Assembly: GCA_016342655.1 (NCBI GenBank)
Contig: JAEINL010000005.1
Span: 1 to 64,000, forward strand
DNA length: 64,000 nt
From: Sphaerochaeta sp.
GTDB taxonomy: Bacteria; Spirochaetota; Spirochaetia; Sphaerochaetales; Sphaerochaetaceae
Reading direction: 5' to 3'
The position numbers and the translations under genes were made by a program. The notes beneath the pieces were generated by a model, which had not been told where the DNA came from, did no database searches, and was given only the letters and a program-made list of their open reading frames with translations. How positions within the stretch are numbered: position 1 is the stretch's first letter; every line of letters starts with the position of its first letter. This document shows, piece after piece, positions 47,755-57,837 of the stretch.

Positions 47755-48659
47755 CTCGTACCTCCTTGCATACGGGTGGATCTCTCGACCACCACATTGA
47801 AGAGCGTCTCAAGGTCCAAAGGCTGACCTTCTCTCTCCTCTTCCTGCTCGCCCCTTTCCCTAAGGACCATCCAACCCCCGAGGACCTTCTCCTTGTAGAC
47901 TACCTTCTCATCCTGCACAGGATCAGTGGTGACAAGGCCCATGACATACTTGCCAGTGATGGAGTCAACCGTATCGTTGAATATGATATTCCCATCATGC
48001 AGGATGATGAGGGGGTCTATCAGGTTCTCCATATCCCTCACCTGATGGGTGGAGATGATGAACGTCCTGTCTTCGGTCATTGCAGAGGCGACGGTCTGAC
48101 GGAACTGTCTCTTGGAAGGGATGTCCAGACCATTGGTCGGTTCATCAAGAATGAGCAGGGAGGTATTGGAGGCCAGGCCAAAGGCCAACAACAGCTTTTT
48201 TTTCTGCCCTAGGGACATCTCACTGAGGTTCTGTTGCATATCGAGTTCGAAGTCCTTGCAGAACTGTAAAAACATCAGATTATCGAAACGGGGATAGAAG
48301 ACCGAGCGCATCTTGAGGTACTCTGTAGCCTTCATCTTGGGAAGGGGAAACTCTTCAGGAAGATAGAATATCTCACTGAGCATTGCAGGCTTGCGCACTG
48401 TGGGGTCGGATCCCAAGGCTGAGGTGAATCCCTCATCAGGAAACAGCTGGCCACAGATCAACTTGAGCAAGGTGGTCTTCCCTGATCCGTTCTTTCCCAG
48501 CAAGCCATAGATATTTCCTCGCTTGATCTCTAGATTCAGATGGGTGAACAAGGGCTTTTTTCCATAAGAAAAACCAATGTCCTGCATCAGGATCACTGCA
48601 TTATTCGTCGAAACAACCTCTGTAAGGTCTGTTTGTCCGCTTCCTATCTCATTGGCCAT
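47751..48659 (-). CDS. ABC transporter ATP-binding protein
   Basis: 302 aa; GLLGKNGSGKTTLLKLICG; MSLGQKKKLLLAFGLA; LLILDEPTNGLD. Confidence 0.93.
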   Translation of the reverse strand: MANEIGSGQTDLTEVVSTNNAVILMQDIGFSYGKKPLFTHLNLEIKRGNIYGLLGKNGSGKTTLLKLICGQLFPDEGFTSALGSDPTVRKPAMLSEIFYLPEEFPLPKMKATEYLKMRSVFYPRFDNLMFLQFCKDFELDMQQNLSEMSLGQKKKLLLAFGLASNTSLLILDEPTNGLDIPSKRQFRQTVASAMTEDRTFIISTHQVRDMENLIDPLIILHDGNIIFNDTVDSITGKYVMGLVTTDPVQDEKVVYKEKVLGGWMVLRERGEQEEEREGQPLDLETLFNVVVERSTRMQGGTR

Positions 48660-48974
48660 ATGTGCCTCCTTGATTACATTAGTGAACTAGTTAACTAATA
48701 CACTATACTTGCATGGATGTCTACCCTTTTCCCCAAATATTTCTTCAAAATATCTTGAAAATTCCACTATAAACCTTTTTATCACAAATCTTGAGGCTTT
48801 ATGCTGGTACAACACCCCATAAGCTGGTAATATCTTTTCTCGCGCATATACGGTTCGTTTATGCGCAACAGAACATCCCAAGAGCCTTGGCAATTGGGAA
48901 AACTTAATACAAAAGGGCCAAATACTCCCATTTTTGGTACAAAATTCAACATGGATTAGAAAGGGCAAAAGGTA

Positions 48975-50333
48975 ATGAACGAAAACCTGCAGCTACAATT
49001 GAACAAGACCTACCTAGACCGTCAGAACAGCACCGAATCGAACGCAAGAAGCTATCCAAGAAAATTCCCTATAGCAATAAAAAAAGCCAAAGGATCCTGG
49101 ATGGAGGATGTTCAGGGAAACTCCTACCTCGACTTCCTCTGTGGAGCAGGAACACTAGCGCTTGGGCACAACGATGATGAGGTGAACCAGGCAATGGTCA
49201 ACCTTATCCAATCTGAAGCCCCCTTACACACACTAGACCTTACCACCCCCACAAAAGACAGGTTTGTAGAGACCATATTCTCCCTTCTTCCCCCGGAACT
49301 GCAGAAAAATGGAAAAATCCAGTTCTGCAGCCCTTCTGGAACCGATGCCGTCGATGCAGCCATCAAGCTGTGCAAGACTGCAACAGGGCGATCCTCAGTC
49401 ATAGCCTTCGGTGGAGCCTACCATGGCATGGGCCATGGAGCCTTGGCCCTTACCGGCAATCTCAATGCGAAAAATCATATCACCGGCCTCATGAGCGATG
49501 TGCACTTCATGCCCTACCCCTATTCCTACCGCTGTCCTTTTGGCTTGGGTGGAGAGGCAGGCATCGATGCTGCATGCGCCTTCTTTGAGAAGACACTTAA
49601 GGATCCCGAAAGCGGTATAACCAAGCCTGCAGCGGTCATCCTTGAACCTATCCAGGGTGAGGGGGGGGTCATTCCAGCCCCAGCAAAATTCCTCCAGACA
49701 ATCAGACGCGTCACACAGGAACTGGACATCCCCATGATAGTCGATGAAATCCAGTGCGGCATCGGTCGTTCCGGCAAATTCTTCGCCTTTGAACATGCAG
49801 GGATAACACCCGATGTCATCCTCTCCTCCAAGGCCATAGGAGGCAGCCAGCCTATGAGCGTGGTCATTTACCATAAGGACCTTGACCTCTGGGAAACTGG
49901 GGCCCATGCCGGTACCTTCCGTGGGAACCAACTTGCCATGGCAGCAGGAACTGTAGTGATGAACCGGGTCAGTGACAAGAATTTTCTTTCGGAAGTCACA
50001 GCGAAAGGGAAGGTGATCGAAGACAAGCTGCTATTCTTGAAGAGTCAGCTCTCCATCATAGGGGACATTCGTGCCAAGGGCCTGATGATCGGCATTGAGT
50101 TTGTCGACCCCAATGGAACAATCGACTCATTGGGCTCCCTCCCTCCCAGCGGTACCATTGCAGCGAAAATCCAGAAAGAGTGCTTTGAGCACCACCTAAT
50201 TATGGAGAAGGGAGGGCGATACGGCTCTGTGATGCGTTGCCTGTGTGCTTTGAATGTGAGCTATGAGGATATTGATCTGATGCTTGCAACCTTTGAGCAG
50301 GCTATCCGTAAGGTGGACTCAGATGCTACCTGA
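48975..50333 (+). CDS. Diaminobutyrate--2-oxoglutarate aminotransferase
   Basis: 452 aa class-III aminotransferase; AFGGAYHGMGHGALALTGN; IVDEIQCGIGRSGKFFAFEHAGITPDVILSSKAIGGSQPMSVV. Confidence 0.88.
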   Translation: MNENLQLQLNKTYLDRQNSTESNARSYPRKFPIAIKKAKGSWMEDVQGNSYLDFLCGAGTLALGHNDDEVNQAMVNLIQSEAPLHTLDLTTPTKDRFVETIFSLLPPELQKNGKIQFCSPSGTDAVDAAIKLCKTATGRSSVIAFGGAYHGMGHGALALTGNLNAKNHITGLMSDVHFMPYPYSYRCPFGLGGEAGIDAACAFFEKTLKDPESGITKPAAVILEPIQGEGGVIPAPAKFLQTIRRVTQELDIPMIVDEIQCGIGRSGKFFAFEHAGITPDVILSSKAIGGSQPMSVVIYHKDLDLWETGAHAGTFRGNQLAMAAGTVVMNRVSDKNFLSEVTAKGKVIEDKLLFLKSQLSIIGDIRAKGLMIGIEFVDPNGTIDSLGSLPPSGTIAAKIQKECFEHHLIMEKGGRYGSVMRCLCALNVSYEDIDLMLATFEQAIRKVDSDAT

Positions 50334-51825
50334 TACTGAAAAAAAGCTGTACTTCGTGAATAACGAGCAGGATACCAAGGCCGCTTATACCCAGATGATT
50401 ACAGACACTGTCGATGCTATCCTCTCTTCTTTCTCTGATGGCAGTTCCTATGCGGGGGCAAGCCCACAAGAACTGCAAGAGCTAATAGCGCGGTCCACCC
50501 TGCTTCCTCTGCAAGGTCTTGGGTTCTCCCAAGTCCTCTCAGAGGTCAAGAGAATCATCTTGCCGAATTTCCTTCGGACATCCTCCACTGACTACCTTGC
50601 GCACCTGCACAGTCCGGCCCTTCTGGAAGGTATCTCCAGCGAACTGATCATCGCAACCTTCAACCAGTCGATGGATTCCTGGGACCAGTCCCCCATCGCC
50701 ACGGAGATTGAACTGCAGGTAACCAGAGAGCTGTGCAAGCTGTATGGATATTCCTCTGATAGTGACGGTGTCTTCACCTCCGGGGGAAGCCAGTCAAACC
50801 TCAGTGGCCTTACCCTTGCCCGAGACTGGTACTGCAAGAGCGTCCTCAAGCATGATGTGAAGAAACTGGGCCTCCCCCCGTCCTTTGCCAAGCTTCGCCT
50901 CTATACCTCCGAGGTGTCACACTTCTCCATGGAGAAGAGTGCACACCTCTTGGGTCTTGGCTACGACGCGATACGGAAAGTTCCTGTGGACAGGCTTTGC
51001 AGGATGGACTGCCAGACCTTAGAAGACCTCATCCTTCTGGACAAGGAGGCTGGTCTCATTCCTTTCTGCATTGTCGCTACCCTGGGAACCACTGACTATG
51101 GCAGCATCGATGCTGTAAAAGAGCTGAGTGCCGTCAGCAAGAAGTACAATCTCTGGCTCCACGCAGATGCTGCCTATGGTAGCGGTGTGCAGCTATCGGA
51201 GAAGTATGCCTCCCGCTTAGGTCCCATTGAATTGTGTGATTCCATCACTGTGGACTTCCATAAGATGTTCCTGCTTCCCATCAGCTGTGGGGCATTTCTG
51301 GTCAAGGACGGGAAAAGCCTTGAGGCCTTCTCCCTCCATGCTGACTACCTGAACCGCGAAGAGGATGAAGAGGATGGCTACACCAACCTTGTAGGCAAAT
51401 CGATGCAGACAACTAGACGTTTCGATGCCTTGAAGGTCTGGATGGCTTTCCTCACCCGTGGAAGGGATGAATATGGAGCCATCATTGATACCTGCATCGA
51501 GAATGCCTCCTATTTGTATGGACAGCTGAAAAGCAACCCCTCTTTTGAGGTTGCCATAGCACCTGAGATAAGTTCGGTGGTGTTCAGGCTGCAGAATACC
51601 GATGAGGTCAACAAGAAGGTTCGTCGTCTTTTGCTGCACCAAAAAGGTGTAGTCATAGGCCAGACAGTCTACAACAAGAAGACATTCCTTAAGTTTACCC
51701 TGCTCAACCCCCTGCTGGACCACAAGAAGCTCGATGAGCTGTTACACACGATCGAGGGTTTGGGCAGAGAGGCTGATCCAGCGTTGCATGAGCAAAAAAA
51801 AAGAACGCCAGCTGAACGAGAATAA
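50323..51825 (+). CDS. PLP-dependent decarboxylase, probable L-2,4-diaminobutyrate decarboxylase
   Basis: Group II decarboxylase motifs (SGGSQSNLSGLTLARDWY; WLHADAAYGSGVQLS; DSITVDFHKMFLLPISCGAFLVKD); overlaps the upstream aminotransferase gene. Confidence 0.88.
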   Translation: MLPDTEKKLYFVNNEQDTKAAYTQMITDTVDAILSSFSDGSSYAGASPQELQELIARSTLLPLQGLGFSQVLSEVKRIILPNFLRTSSTDYLAHLHSPALLEGISSELIIATFNQSMDSWDQSPIATEIELQVTRELCKLYGYSSDSDGVFTSGGSQSNLSGLTLARDWYCKSVLKHDVKKLGLPPSFAKLRLYTSEVSHFSMEKSAHLLGLGYDAIRKVPVDRLCRMDCQTLEDLILLDKEAGLIPFCIVATLGTTDYGSIDAVKELSAVSKKYNLWLHADAAYGSGVQLSEKYASRLGPIELCDSITVDFHKMFLLPISCGAFLVKDGKSLEAFSLHADYLNREEDEEDGYTNLVGKSMQTTRRFDALKVWMAFLTRGRDEYGAIIDTCIENASYLYGQLKSNPSFEVAIAPEISSVVFRLQNTDEVNKKVRRLLLHQKGVVIGQTVYNKKTFLKFTLLNPLLDHKKLDELLHTIEGLGREADPALHEQKKRTPAERE

Positions 51826-51846
51826 GAACTGCTGTCCCAACAGAAA

Positions 51847-51877
51847 AACAGCCTTCCTTAGATAACGGGAGGCTGTT
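51847..51877. terminator. Terminator between convergent genes
   Basis: AACAGCCTTCC-ttagataac-GGGAGGCTGTT. Confidence 0.65.
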
Positions 51878-52529
51878 CTGCTGTCCTCACCTTGATGAGT
51901 TTCCTGAACGTATCGGAAAAGGTTTCATGGACAACGGTTGTGGGGTCGAAGCGGAACATCTTGAAGGTTATCTGTATGCAGAAACCAATGAGAACGGCGG
52001 CAAGCAGGGTTCCTATGCCAAAGGAACCTCCTAGCAGGGCTCCGATGATGACAACAAGAATCTCAATGCCACTTCGGCAGGTTCCAATCGAAAGCTTGGT
52101 CCTCTTGGTAAGCACCACCATAAGAGTGTCGCGTGGCCCTGCTCCAAAGCCAGAAGAGATGTAGAAGAAGGATGCTATGGCAATGACAAACAGACCGACT
52201 ACCATCTGGCCCAGACCAAAATACAAACTGGTAAGCGTAGGGAACACATTCAATGCAAGCAGAAGGTTCATGAACAGCCCTATGAAGATCATGTTGCACA
52301 GGGTGCCCAATCCGAGCTTTTCCCCTGCCAGTAGGGCAACAAGACAGAGAGCCAATCCTACCAGAATAGAGATGGTACCTATCTGGATGCCAAAGACTGT
52401 TGAAAGCCCTGCATGAAAGACTTCCCAAGAGGCATAGCCTATATTGGCCTTCATAGTGAGTACAATTCCTACTGCATAGAGAAACAACCCGAAAAACAAC
52501 CGGAGCATTCTGAGCACAAACGTATTCAT
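51858..52529 (-). CDS. YczE/YitT-type integral membrane protein
   Basis: FGLFLYAVGIVLTMKANIGYASWEVFHAGLS; GFGAGPRDTLMVVLTKRTKLSIGTCRSGIEI. Start at 52529. Confidence 0.85.
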   Translation of the reverse strand: MNTFVLRMLRLFFGLFLYAVGIVLTMKANIGYASWEVFHAGLSTVFGIQIGTISILVGLALCLVALLAGEKLGLGTLCNMIFIGLFMNLLLALNVFPTLTSLYFGLGQMVVGLFVIAIASFFYISSGFGAGPRDTLMVVLTKRTKLSIGTCRSGIEILVVIIGALLGGSFGIGTLLAAVLIGFCIQITFKMFRFDPTTVVHETFSDTFRKLIKVRTAEQPPVI

Positions 52530-52655
52530 GGGGAAACATCCTCTTCCTGAAGCTACCATACCGACATTTGTCGGGATAATCCAGCCCTTGATTTTCTGTA
52601 TACAATACCTTGCCTGCATTTTTCTGTGGTAGAATACCAGAGAAGGAGAAATGCC

Positions 52656-53612
52656 ATGCCATTCTTACTGTTTCAAGGTGACATTACCCACATCAAGGCG
52701 GATGCTATCGTCAATGCTGCAAACGGTGCTCTGTTGCAGGGCGGTGGTGTCTGTGGTGCCATTTTCAAAGGTGCGGGAGAGAAGGATATGCAACAGGCGT
52801 GTACTTCCCTTGCACCGGTACAAACAGGTGATGCTGTCATGACCCCTGCCTTCAAGCTTCCCAGCAAGTATGTCATCCATGCTGTGGGGCCACGCTGGGC
52901 AGGAGGCAATAAGAACGAGGAGCTTCTGCTTGCCTCCTGTTACCAAAAAGCCCTTCTGTTGGCACACGAGAAAGGCCTCCAATCCATTGCCTTCCCCCTC
53001 ATCTCTGCAGGTATCTATGGCTATCCAAAATACCAGGCATACAAGATAGCAGTCTCCACCATGCTCTCCTTCCTTGAAGAGCATGAGCTTACGATATACC
53101 TGGTTCTCTTTGAAAAGGGCTTTTTCGAAGAGGTCCAGCCAAGCAAAAAACCTCTTGCAGACTATGTGAGAAACAACCTGACTGAGACAGAACCTACTCT
53201 TGATATGCTGTTCAGCACCTCTGCGTGCAGATCCTGTATGGACAAACCCCTTGATGGCATCATCAATGAAGTCGCTCTGTCCTTCTCCCAAAGCCTCATG
53301 GCTCTTATCAGGGAGAAAGGCCTTGATGAGGTGGCTGTCTATAAAGGGGCAAACATTGACCGCAAGCATTTTTCCAAGATACGAAGCAATGCATCCTATC
53401 AGCCGAACAAACGAACTGTCATTGCCCTTGCCCTTTCACTCAAGCTCAATGCCAAGGAGACCTGCACTCTTCTCGAAACAGCCGGATACTCCTTGAGCCA
53501 TAGCTACATCTTTGACATCATCATCGAGTATTTCATAGAGGAGAAACAGTATGACCTCTATGCGATCAACGAAGCCCTGTTCTCCTATGACCAGCCTCTT
53601 TTGGGTGCATAA
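52656..53612 (+). CDS. Macro-domain (ADP-ribose-binding) protein with an extra C-terminal helical/HTH-like domain
   Basis: GDITHIKADAIVNAANGALLQGGGVCGAIFKGAG; YVIHAVGPRW; SIAFPLISAGIYGYP; C-terminal YKGANIDRKHFSKIRSNASYQPNKRTVIALALSLKLN. Confidence 0.9.
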   Translation: MPFLLFQGDITHIKADAIVNAANGALLQGGGVCGAIFKGAGEKDMQQACTSLAPVQTGDAVMTPAFKLPSKYVIHAVGPRWAGGNKNEELLLASCYQKALLLAHEKGLQSIAFPLISAGIYGYPKYQAYKIAVSTMLSFLEEHELTIYLVLFEKGFFEEVQPSKKPLADYVRNNLTETEPTLDMLFSTSACRSCMDKPLDGIINEVALSFSQSLMALIREKGLDEVAVYKGANIDRKHFSKIRSNASYQPNKRTVIALALSLKLNAKETCTLLETAGYSLSHSYIFDIIIEYFIEEKQYDLYAINEALFSYDQPLLGA

Positions 53613-53678
53613 GATGTCGCCTTCCAAGTGACCTCCTCACCATTGTCTCTTCCTATACTACCCATAGAGGAGAACGAT

Positions 53679-54329
53679 ATGAACAAAGAGACTGAGCTGG
53701 TATGTATCCTTGATAAGAGTGGGTCGATGGCTGGCCTTGAAAATGACACCATTGGAGGCTTCAACTCGCTTCTGAAAAAACAAAAGGATGAAAAGGGAGT
53801 GGCAAGGGTAACGACTGTCCTGTTCGACCATCGTTACCAGATACTCCATGACAGGCTTCCCATCCAGGAAGTGCAACCTCTCACCAAGGAGGACTACAGA
53901 GCTGAAGGGACTACTGCCCTGCTTGATGCTGTGGGAAGGACGATTGATTCGCTTCTGGAAAACCTTATCGGTATTCCAAAAAAGGCGTATCCCTCTGTCA
54001 TGTTTGTCATCATCACCGATGGCGAGGAGAATGCAAGCAAAGACTATTCACTGGACAGGGTCCGCAAACGCATTAGGTTCTGCAAAGAGAGCAAGCTCTG
54101 GGAGTTCTTCTATTTGGGGGCTACTATTGATACCTTTGCAGCAGCTTCTGATATCGGCATTGGGAAGGACCGGACAGCTTCCTATCATGCTGACGCAAAG
54201 GGAGTGGAGCTTAACTTCGATGTCCTGAACAGTGCTATGAGTCAGATACGATGCTGTAGCGTCGTATCCGACAAGTGGAAAGAAAAGATTGAGAAGGATT
54301 TCAAGACAAGAGGCAAAAAACAAGGCTGA
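53679..54329 (+). CDS. vWA-domain protein (TerY-like)
   Basis: ELVCILDKSGSMAGLENDTIGGFNSLL (MIDAS DxSxS); VMFVIITDGEENAS. Confidence 0.88.
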   Translation: MNKETELVCILDKSGSMAGLENDTIGGFNSLLKKQKDEKGVARVTTVLFDHRYQILHDRLPIQEVQPLTKEDYRAEGTTALLDAVGRTIDSLLENLIGIPKKAYPSVMFVIITDGEENASKDYSLDRVRKRIRFCKESKLWEFFYLGATIDTFAAASDIGIGKDRTASYHADAKGVELNFDVLNSAMSQIRCCSVVSDKWKEKIEKDFKTRGKKQG

Positions 54330-54347
54330 GACAGGGCAAGCAACCCC

Positions 54348-54376
54348 CAATGCAGGAGGATAATCCCCCTGCATTG
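54348..54376. terminator. Terminator between convergent vWA and PG0541-like genes
   Basis: CAATGCAGG-aggataatccc-CCTGCATTG. Confidence 0.65.
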
Positions 54377-54392
54377 CTAGTCTCTTCATAGC

Positions 54393-54665
54393 CTAGAGCA
54401 CAAAATACCCAATACCCTCATGGTCATACTTCTTCTTGACCAGCTCTATTGCCTGCTCAATCCTATCGAGCACATTCTCCTGGCAGTAGATCAGGAGGAT
54501 GAAGTTCTCTTCGGGCCATACATCATTGCCCATTTTGGGATTTGTGCTACCCTTTCCATGGACTGTGGGGATGATGGTGTAGTTCATTGGCACCTCATAG
54601 TGAGATAAGGCATCCAGAAGATCCTCCTGGATGGCTTGGGCTGCTATAATCTCTACCCTCTTCAT
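54393..54665 (-). CDS. Small PII-like transporter-associated protein (PG0541-like)
   Basis: 90 aa; overlaps the end of the RND pump gene; HGKGSTNPKMGNDVWPEENFILLIYC. Confidence 0.65.
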   Translation of the reverse strand: MKRVEIIAAQAIQEDLLDALSHYEVPMNYTIIPTVHGKGSTNPKMGNDVWPEENFILLIYCQENVLDRIEQAIELVKKKYDHEGIGYFVL

Positions 54666-57600
54666 GATAGCTCTCCTTCTACGAATGACTCGATGCTCTC
54701 CACATCACGCTTTTTCTTCTCCCTGTTGAAGAGCGCATAGAGGACTGGGGTGAAGAAGATGGTCATAAGGGTGCTTATGGCCATCCCCCCTACGATAGTC
54801 TGACCCAAGGGCTGGATCTGCTCCGCTCCCACTCCTCCGAAGAAGGCCAGGGGAATCATACCGAAGATGGTGGTGAAGCTGGTCATCAGGATAGGCTTGA
54901 GACGACTCCCTCCGGCTTCAAGACAAGCACTTCGCAAGTCCATGCCACGCTTACGCATCAGGTTGATGTAGTCAACCAGGACAATGCCGTTGTTAACCAC
55001 AATACCGGCGAGCACCACAACGCCGATTGCTGAGATAAGGCTGAAAGTCTCCCCTGTTATCAGGTAGATGCCCACGACCCCTACTGCCATCAGGGGGATG
55101 GAAAGGAGAATGATGAACGGATTTTTGAAGGACTCGAACAAGCTTGCCATAACCCCAAAGACCAGCACTATGGCCAGGAGCATGATTATTATCACCTGGC
55201 GGAACATCGCCGTCATATCAGCGAAGTCCCCTCCATACTCGATATAGACTTCGTCACTCAGCACAAGCTTTTCATCAATAAGGGCTCGTATTTCCTGTTC
55301 CACAGCAGAGGATGCATAGCCATCGGCAAGTCCTCCTATCACATGCACCGCCCGGATTTCGTCTTCACGGTTGATGGATACAGGACCGGTCGAACGCTTG
55401 ACCGAAGCCAGATTGGCAAGGGATATCTTCTGGCCAAACGCGTTCTGGACAAAGATCCTCTCTATGTCCATCTCACTTGAGCGATCCTCTTCAGAGAGCA
55501 TGACCATTACATTGGTATCGGTACCGTTTGTCTTCAGCTGGGTGGCTGTAATGCCATTGAAGCTGTTGCTTATCTCGCTGGCGATACCCTGCATAGTCAG
55601 GCCATAGGAGTATGCACGTTCACGGTCAATTTCTATCTCAAGTTGGGGAAGTCCCTTGCTGAAATCGGTCCTTGGTTCGGTTACCCCCGGCAAGTTTTCT
55701 GCGATGAGGTCACGGATGGCTTCCGCAGTTGAAGAAGCCAGGCCCAGGTCGTCACTCTTGACGATGACATCAACAGGATTTGCATTCCCCAGCCCCATAG
55801 AGACAGTGGAAAAGGAGAAAGTGGCCGCAGGGTAATCATCAAAATAGGCACGGAGCTTATTTTGCACCTCAAACATGCCATCGATCTGTTTATCAGCATC
55901 GGGAAGGGATATTTGCAGAGTTCCGCTGTTTCCAGCACCCCCACCGAAAATACCTCCGCCGCCTATTGTTACAATGATGTCCTTATACCCCTGGATGTCA
56001 ACTTTTGCCTTCTTCTCGATATCCCTGAGGATACCCTCAGTAGACTCGATGGTAGAACCTTCAGGAAGGGTAACTGTCAGGGATACGGAAGTCTCTGACA
56101 TCGTTGGATAGAGGGTCGTATGCATAGCTGAGAAAGCCTGCACAGTGATGACCATGATAAGGGCAACCAGCACCAGGGATATCCACTTGTAGTCAATAAG
56201 GACTGCTAGGATTCGTTTATACCCCCTGTCCAGTGACTCGAAGGCATCTTCCATCTTGGTATCAAGGAATCGAAGGAACCGAATCCTCAGGGGTTTCTGC
56301 TTCCGTGTATACACCTTCACATAGGAAGAAGTCAGCACCGGTATGAGGGTAATGGATACTACCAAGGAAGATACCAGGGATATGATGATCGTAGCGGCCA
56401 TCGGGGTAAGCATCTCACCGAGCATCTCCAGGTTACTGCGCAAGAGCACAATGGGAACAAAGACACAGACAGTTGTCAGTGTTGAAGCAGAGATGGCTAC
56501 AATCATCTCCTTGGTTCCCAGCAGCGCTGCTGTCTGTAATTTGGAACCCCTTTCGCGGTAGCGGAAAATATTCTCAAGTACAACGATGGAACTGTCTACC
56601 GTCATCCCTAAGCCCAAGATCAAACCGGAAAGGGTCATCAGGTTAAGTGAGTATCCCATAAAGAACATCACCAGGATAGTCACCAGCATGGACACAGGGA
56701 TGGCAAGGCCGATGATAAACGTAGACTTGACACTGCGCAGGAAGATGAACAAGACCACCATGACCAACAGCACGCCATACGCCAACGATTCATACACCGT
56801 TGAGATGGTCGACTCGATCATCTCTGTGGTGTCTATGGTGACATAGAGGCTCACCCCATTGGGCAGCTCAGTATTCAAGGCCTCAATGACCTTATAGATA
56901 TCCTTTGCTACCTGCACGCTATTTGCGTCAGACTCCTTGGAGACAGAAAGGTAGACCCCACTCTCCCCATTTATGTAGACCTTGGAGGAAGCATCCTTAT
57001 ACGCATAGGAGACTTTTGCAATGTCCTTGAGCCTCACAGTTACGGTGGAGCTTACAGTTCCACTGGCACTATACTTGGGAAAGGATGCTATAAGCACATC
57101 TTCAATATCTCCAAGGGACGTAAACTGTGCATCGGTACGCAAGAGGTAGGAGACCCCACCTTCGGTTATGGCCCCGGAGCCGATCTGGTAGTTCTGCGGA
57201 CTGAGGGCCCTTGCCACCTGACTGAGAGTGACCGAATAGGCTTCCAGCCTGTTCTGGTCCACAGCGACCTGGATGTAGGTATCCTGTCCACCGTTGATGA
57301 CCGTGGAGGAGACTCCTCCAACACGCTCAAGTTTTGCCTGGATTTTCTCTTTTGCAATTGCGCGGAGTTCGTTCGCATCCTGTCCGCCAGAGCCTATGAC
57401 AGCGATGTTCATGATGGGCATCATGTTGGTGTTAATCTTGAAAATGGTCGGGCTCGTTGCATCGTCAGGGAAGAGGTCAGCGTATAGGTTAAGGTTGTCG
57501 TTAATTGACTGGCTGGCCTTGTCCAGGTCAGTACCATATTTGAATCTGAGCATCACCATGGCGAACCCCTCAGAAGAGGTAGATTTGATAGACTCGATAC

Positions 57601-57826
57601 CCCCCACATTGGAGACAGCGGATTCAAGATTCTTGGTTACCCGCTCTTCCATTGTCTCAGGGCTAGCCCCAGTATACGAGGAATAGATGACAACCATCGG
57701 CAGGTCCATCTCGGGAAATAGTTCAACAGCGAGATTGGGAAAGACCACTATGGCTAGGATCATCAACAAGGTATAGATGACGATAATGGTGGTGGGCCTT
57801 CGTACTATGGTATCAGTTACACTCAT
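54662..57826 (-). CDS. RND family efflux transporter permease
   Basis: 1054 aa; classic RND architecture (TIVRRPTTIIVIYTLLMILAIVVFPNLAVELFPEMDLPMVVI; GLGMTVDSSIVVLENIFRYRERG). Confidence 0.95.
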   Translation of the reverse strand: MSVTDTIVRRPTTIIVIYTLLMILAIVVFPNLAVELFPEMDLPMVVIYSSYTGASPETMEERVTKNLESAVSNVGGIESIKSTSSEGFAMVMLRFKYGTDLDKASQSINDNLNLYADLFPDDATSPTIFKINTNMMPIMNIAVIGSGGQDANELRAIAKEKIQAKLERVGGVSSTVINGGQDTYIQVAVDQNRLEAYSVTLSQVARALSPQNYQIGSGAITEGGVSYLLRTDAQFTSLGDIEDVLIASFPKYSASGTVSSTVTVRLKDIAKVSYAYKDASSKVYINGESGVYLSVSKESDANSVQVAKDIYKVIEALNTELPNGVSLYVTIDTTEMIESTISTVYESLAYGVLLVMVVLFIFLRSVKSTFIIGLAIPVSMLVTILVMFFMGYSLNLMTLSGLILGLGMTVDSSIVVLENIFRYRERGSKLQTAALLGTKEMIVAISASTLTTVCVFVPIVLLRSNLEMLGEMLTPMAATIIISLVSSLVVSITLIPVLTSSYVKVYTRKQKPLRIRFLRFLDTKMEDAFESLDRGYKRILAVLIDYKWISLVLVALIMVITVQAFSAMHTTLYPTMSETSVSLTVTLPEGSTIESTEGILRDIEKKAKVDIQGYKDIIVTIGGGGIFGGGAGNSGTLQISLPDADKQIDGMFEVQNKLRAYFDDYPAATFSFSTVSMGLGNANPVDVIVKSDDLGLASSTAEAIRDLIAENLPGVTEPRTDFSKGLPQLEIEIDRERAYSYGLTMQGIASEISNSFNGITATQLKTNGTDTNVMVMLSEEDRSSEMDIERIFVQNAFGQKISLANLASVKRSTGPVSINREDEIRAVHVIGGLADGYASSAVEQEIRALIDEKLVLSDEVYIEYGGDFADMTAMFRQVIIIMLLAIVLVFGVMASLFESFKNPFIILLSIPLMAVGVVGIYLITGETFSLISAIGVVVLAGIVVNNGIVLVDYINLMRKRGMDLRSACLEAGGSRLKPILMTSFTTIFGMIPLAFFGGVGAEQIQPLGQTIVGGMAISTLMTIFFTPVLYALFNREKKKRDVESIESFVEGELS

Positions 57827-57837
57827 GTATGCTACCC

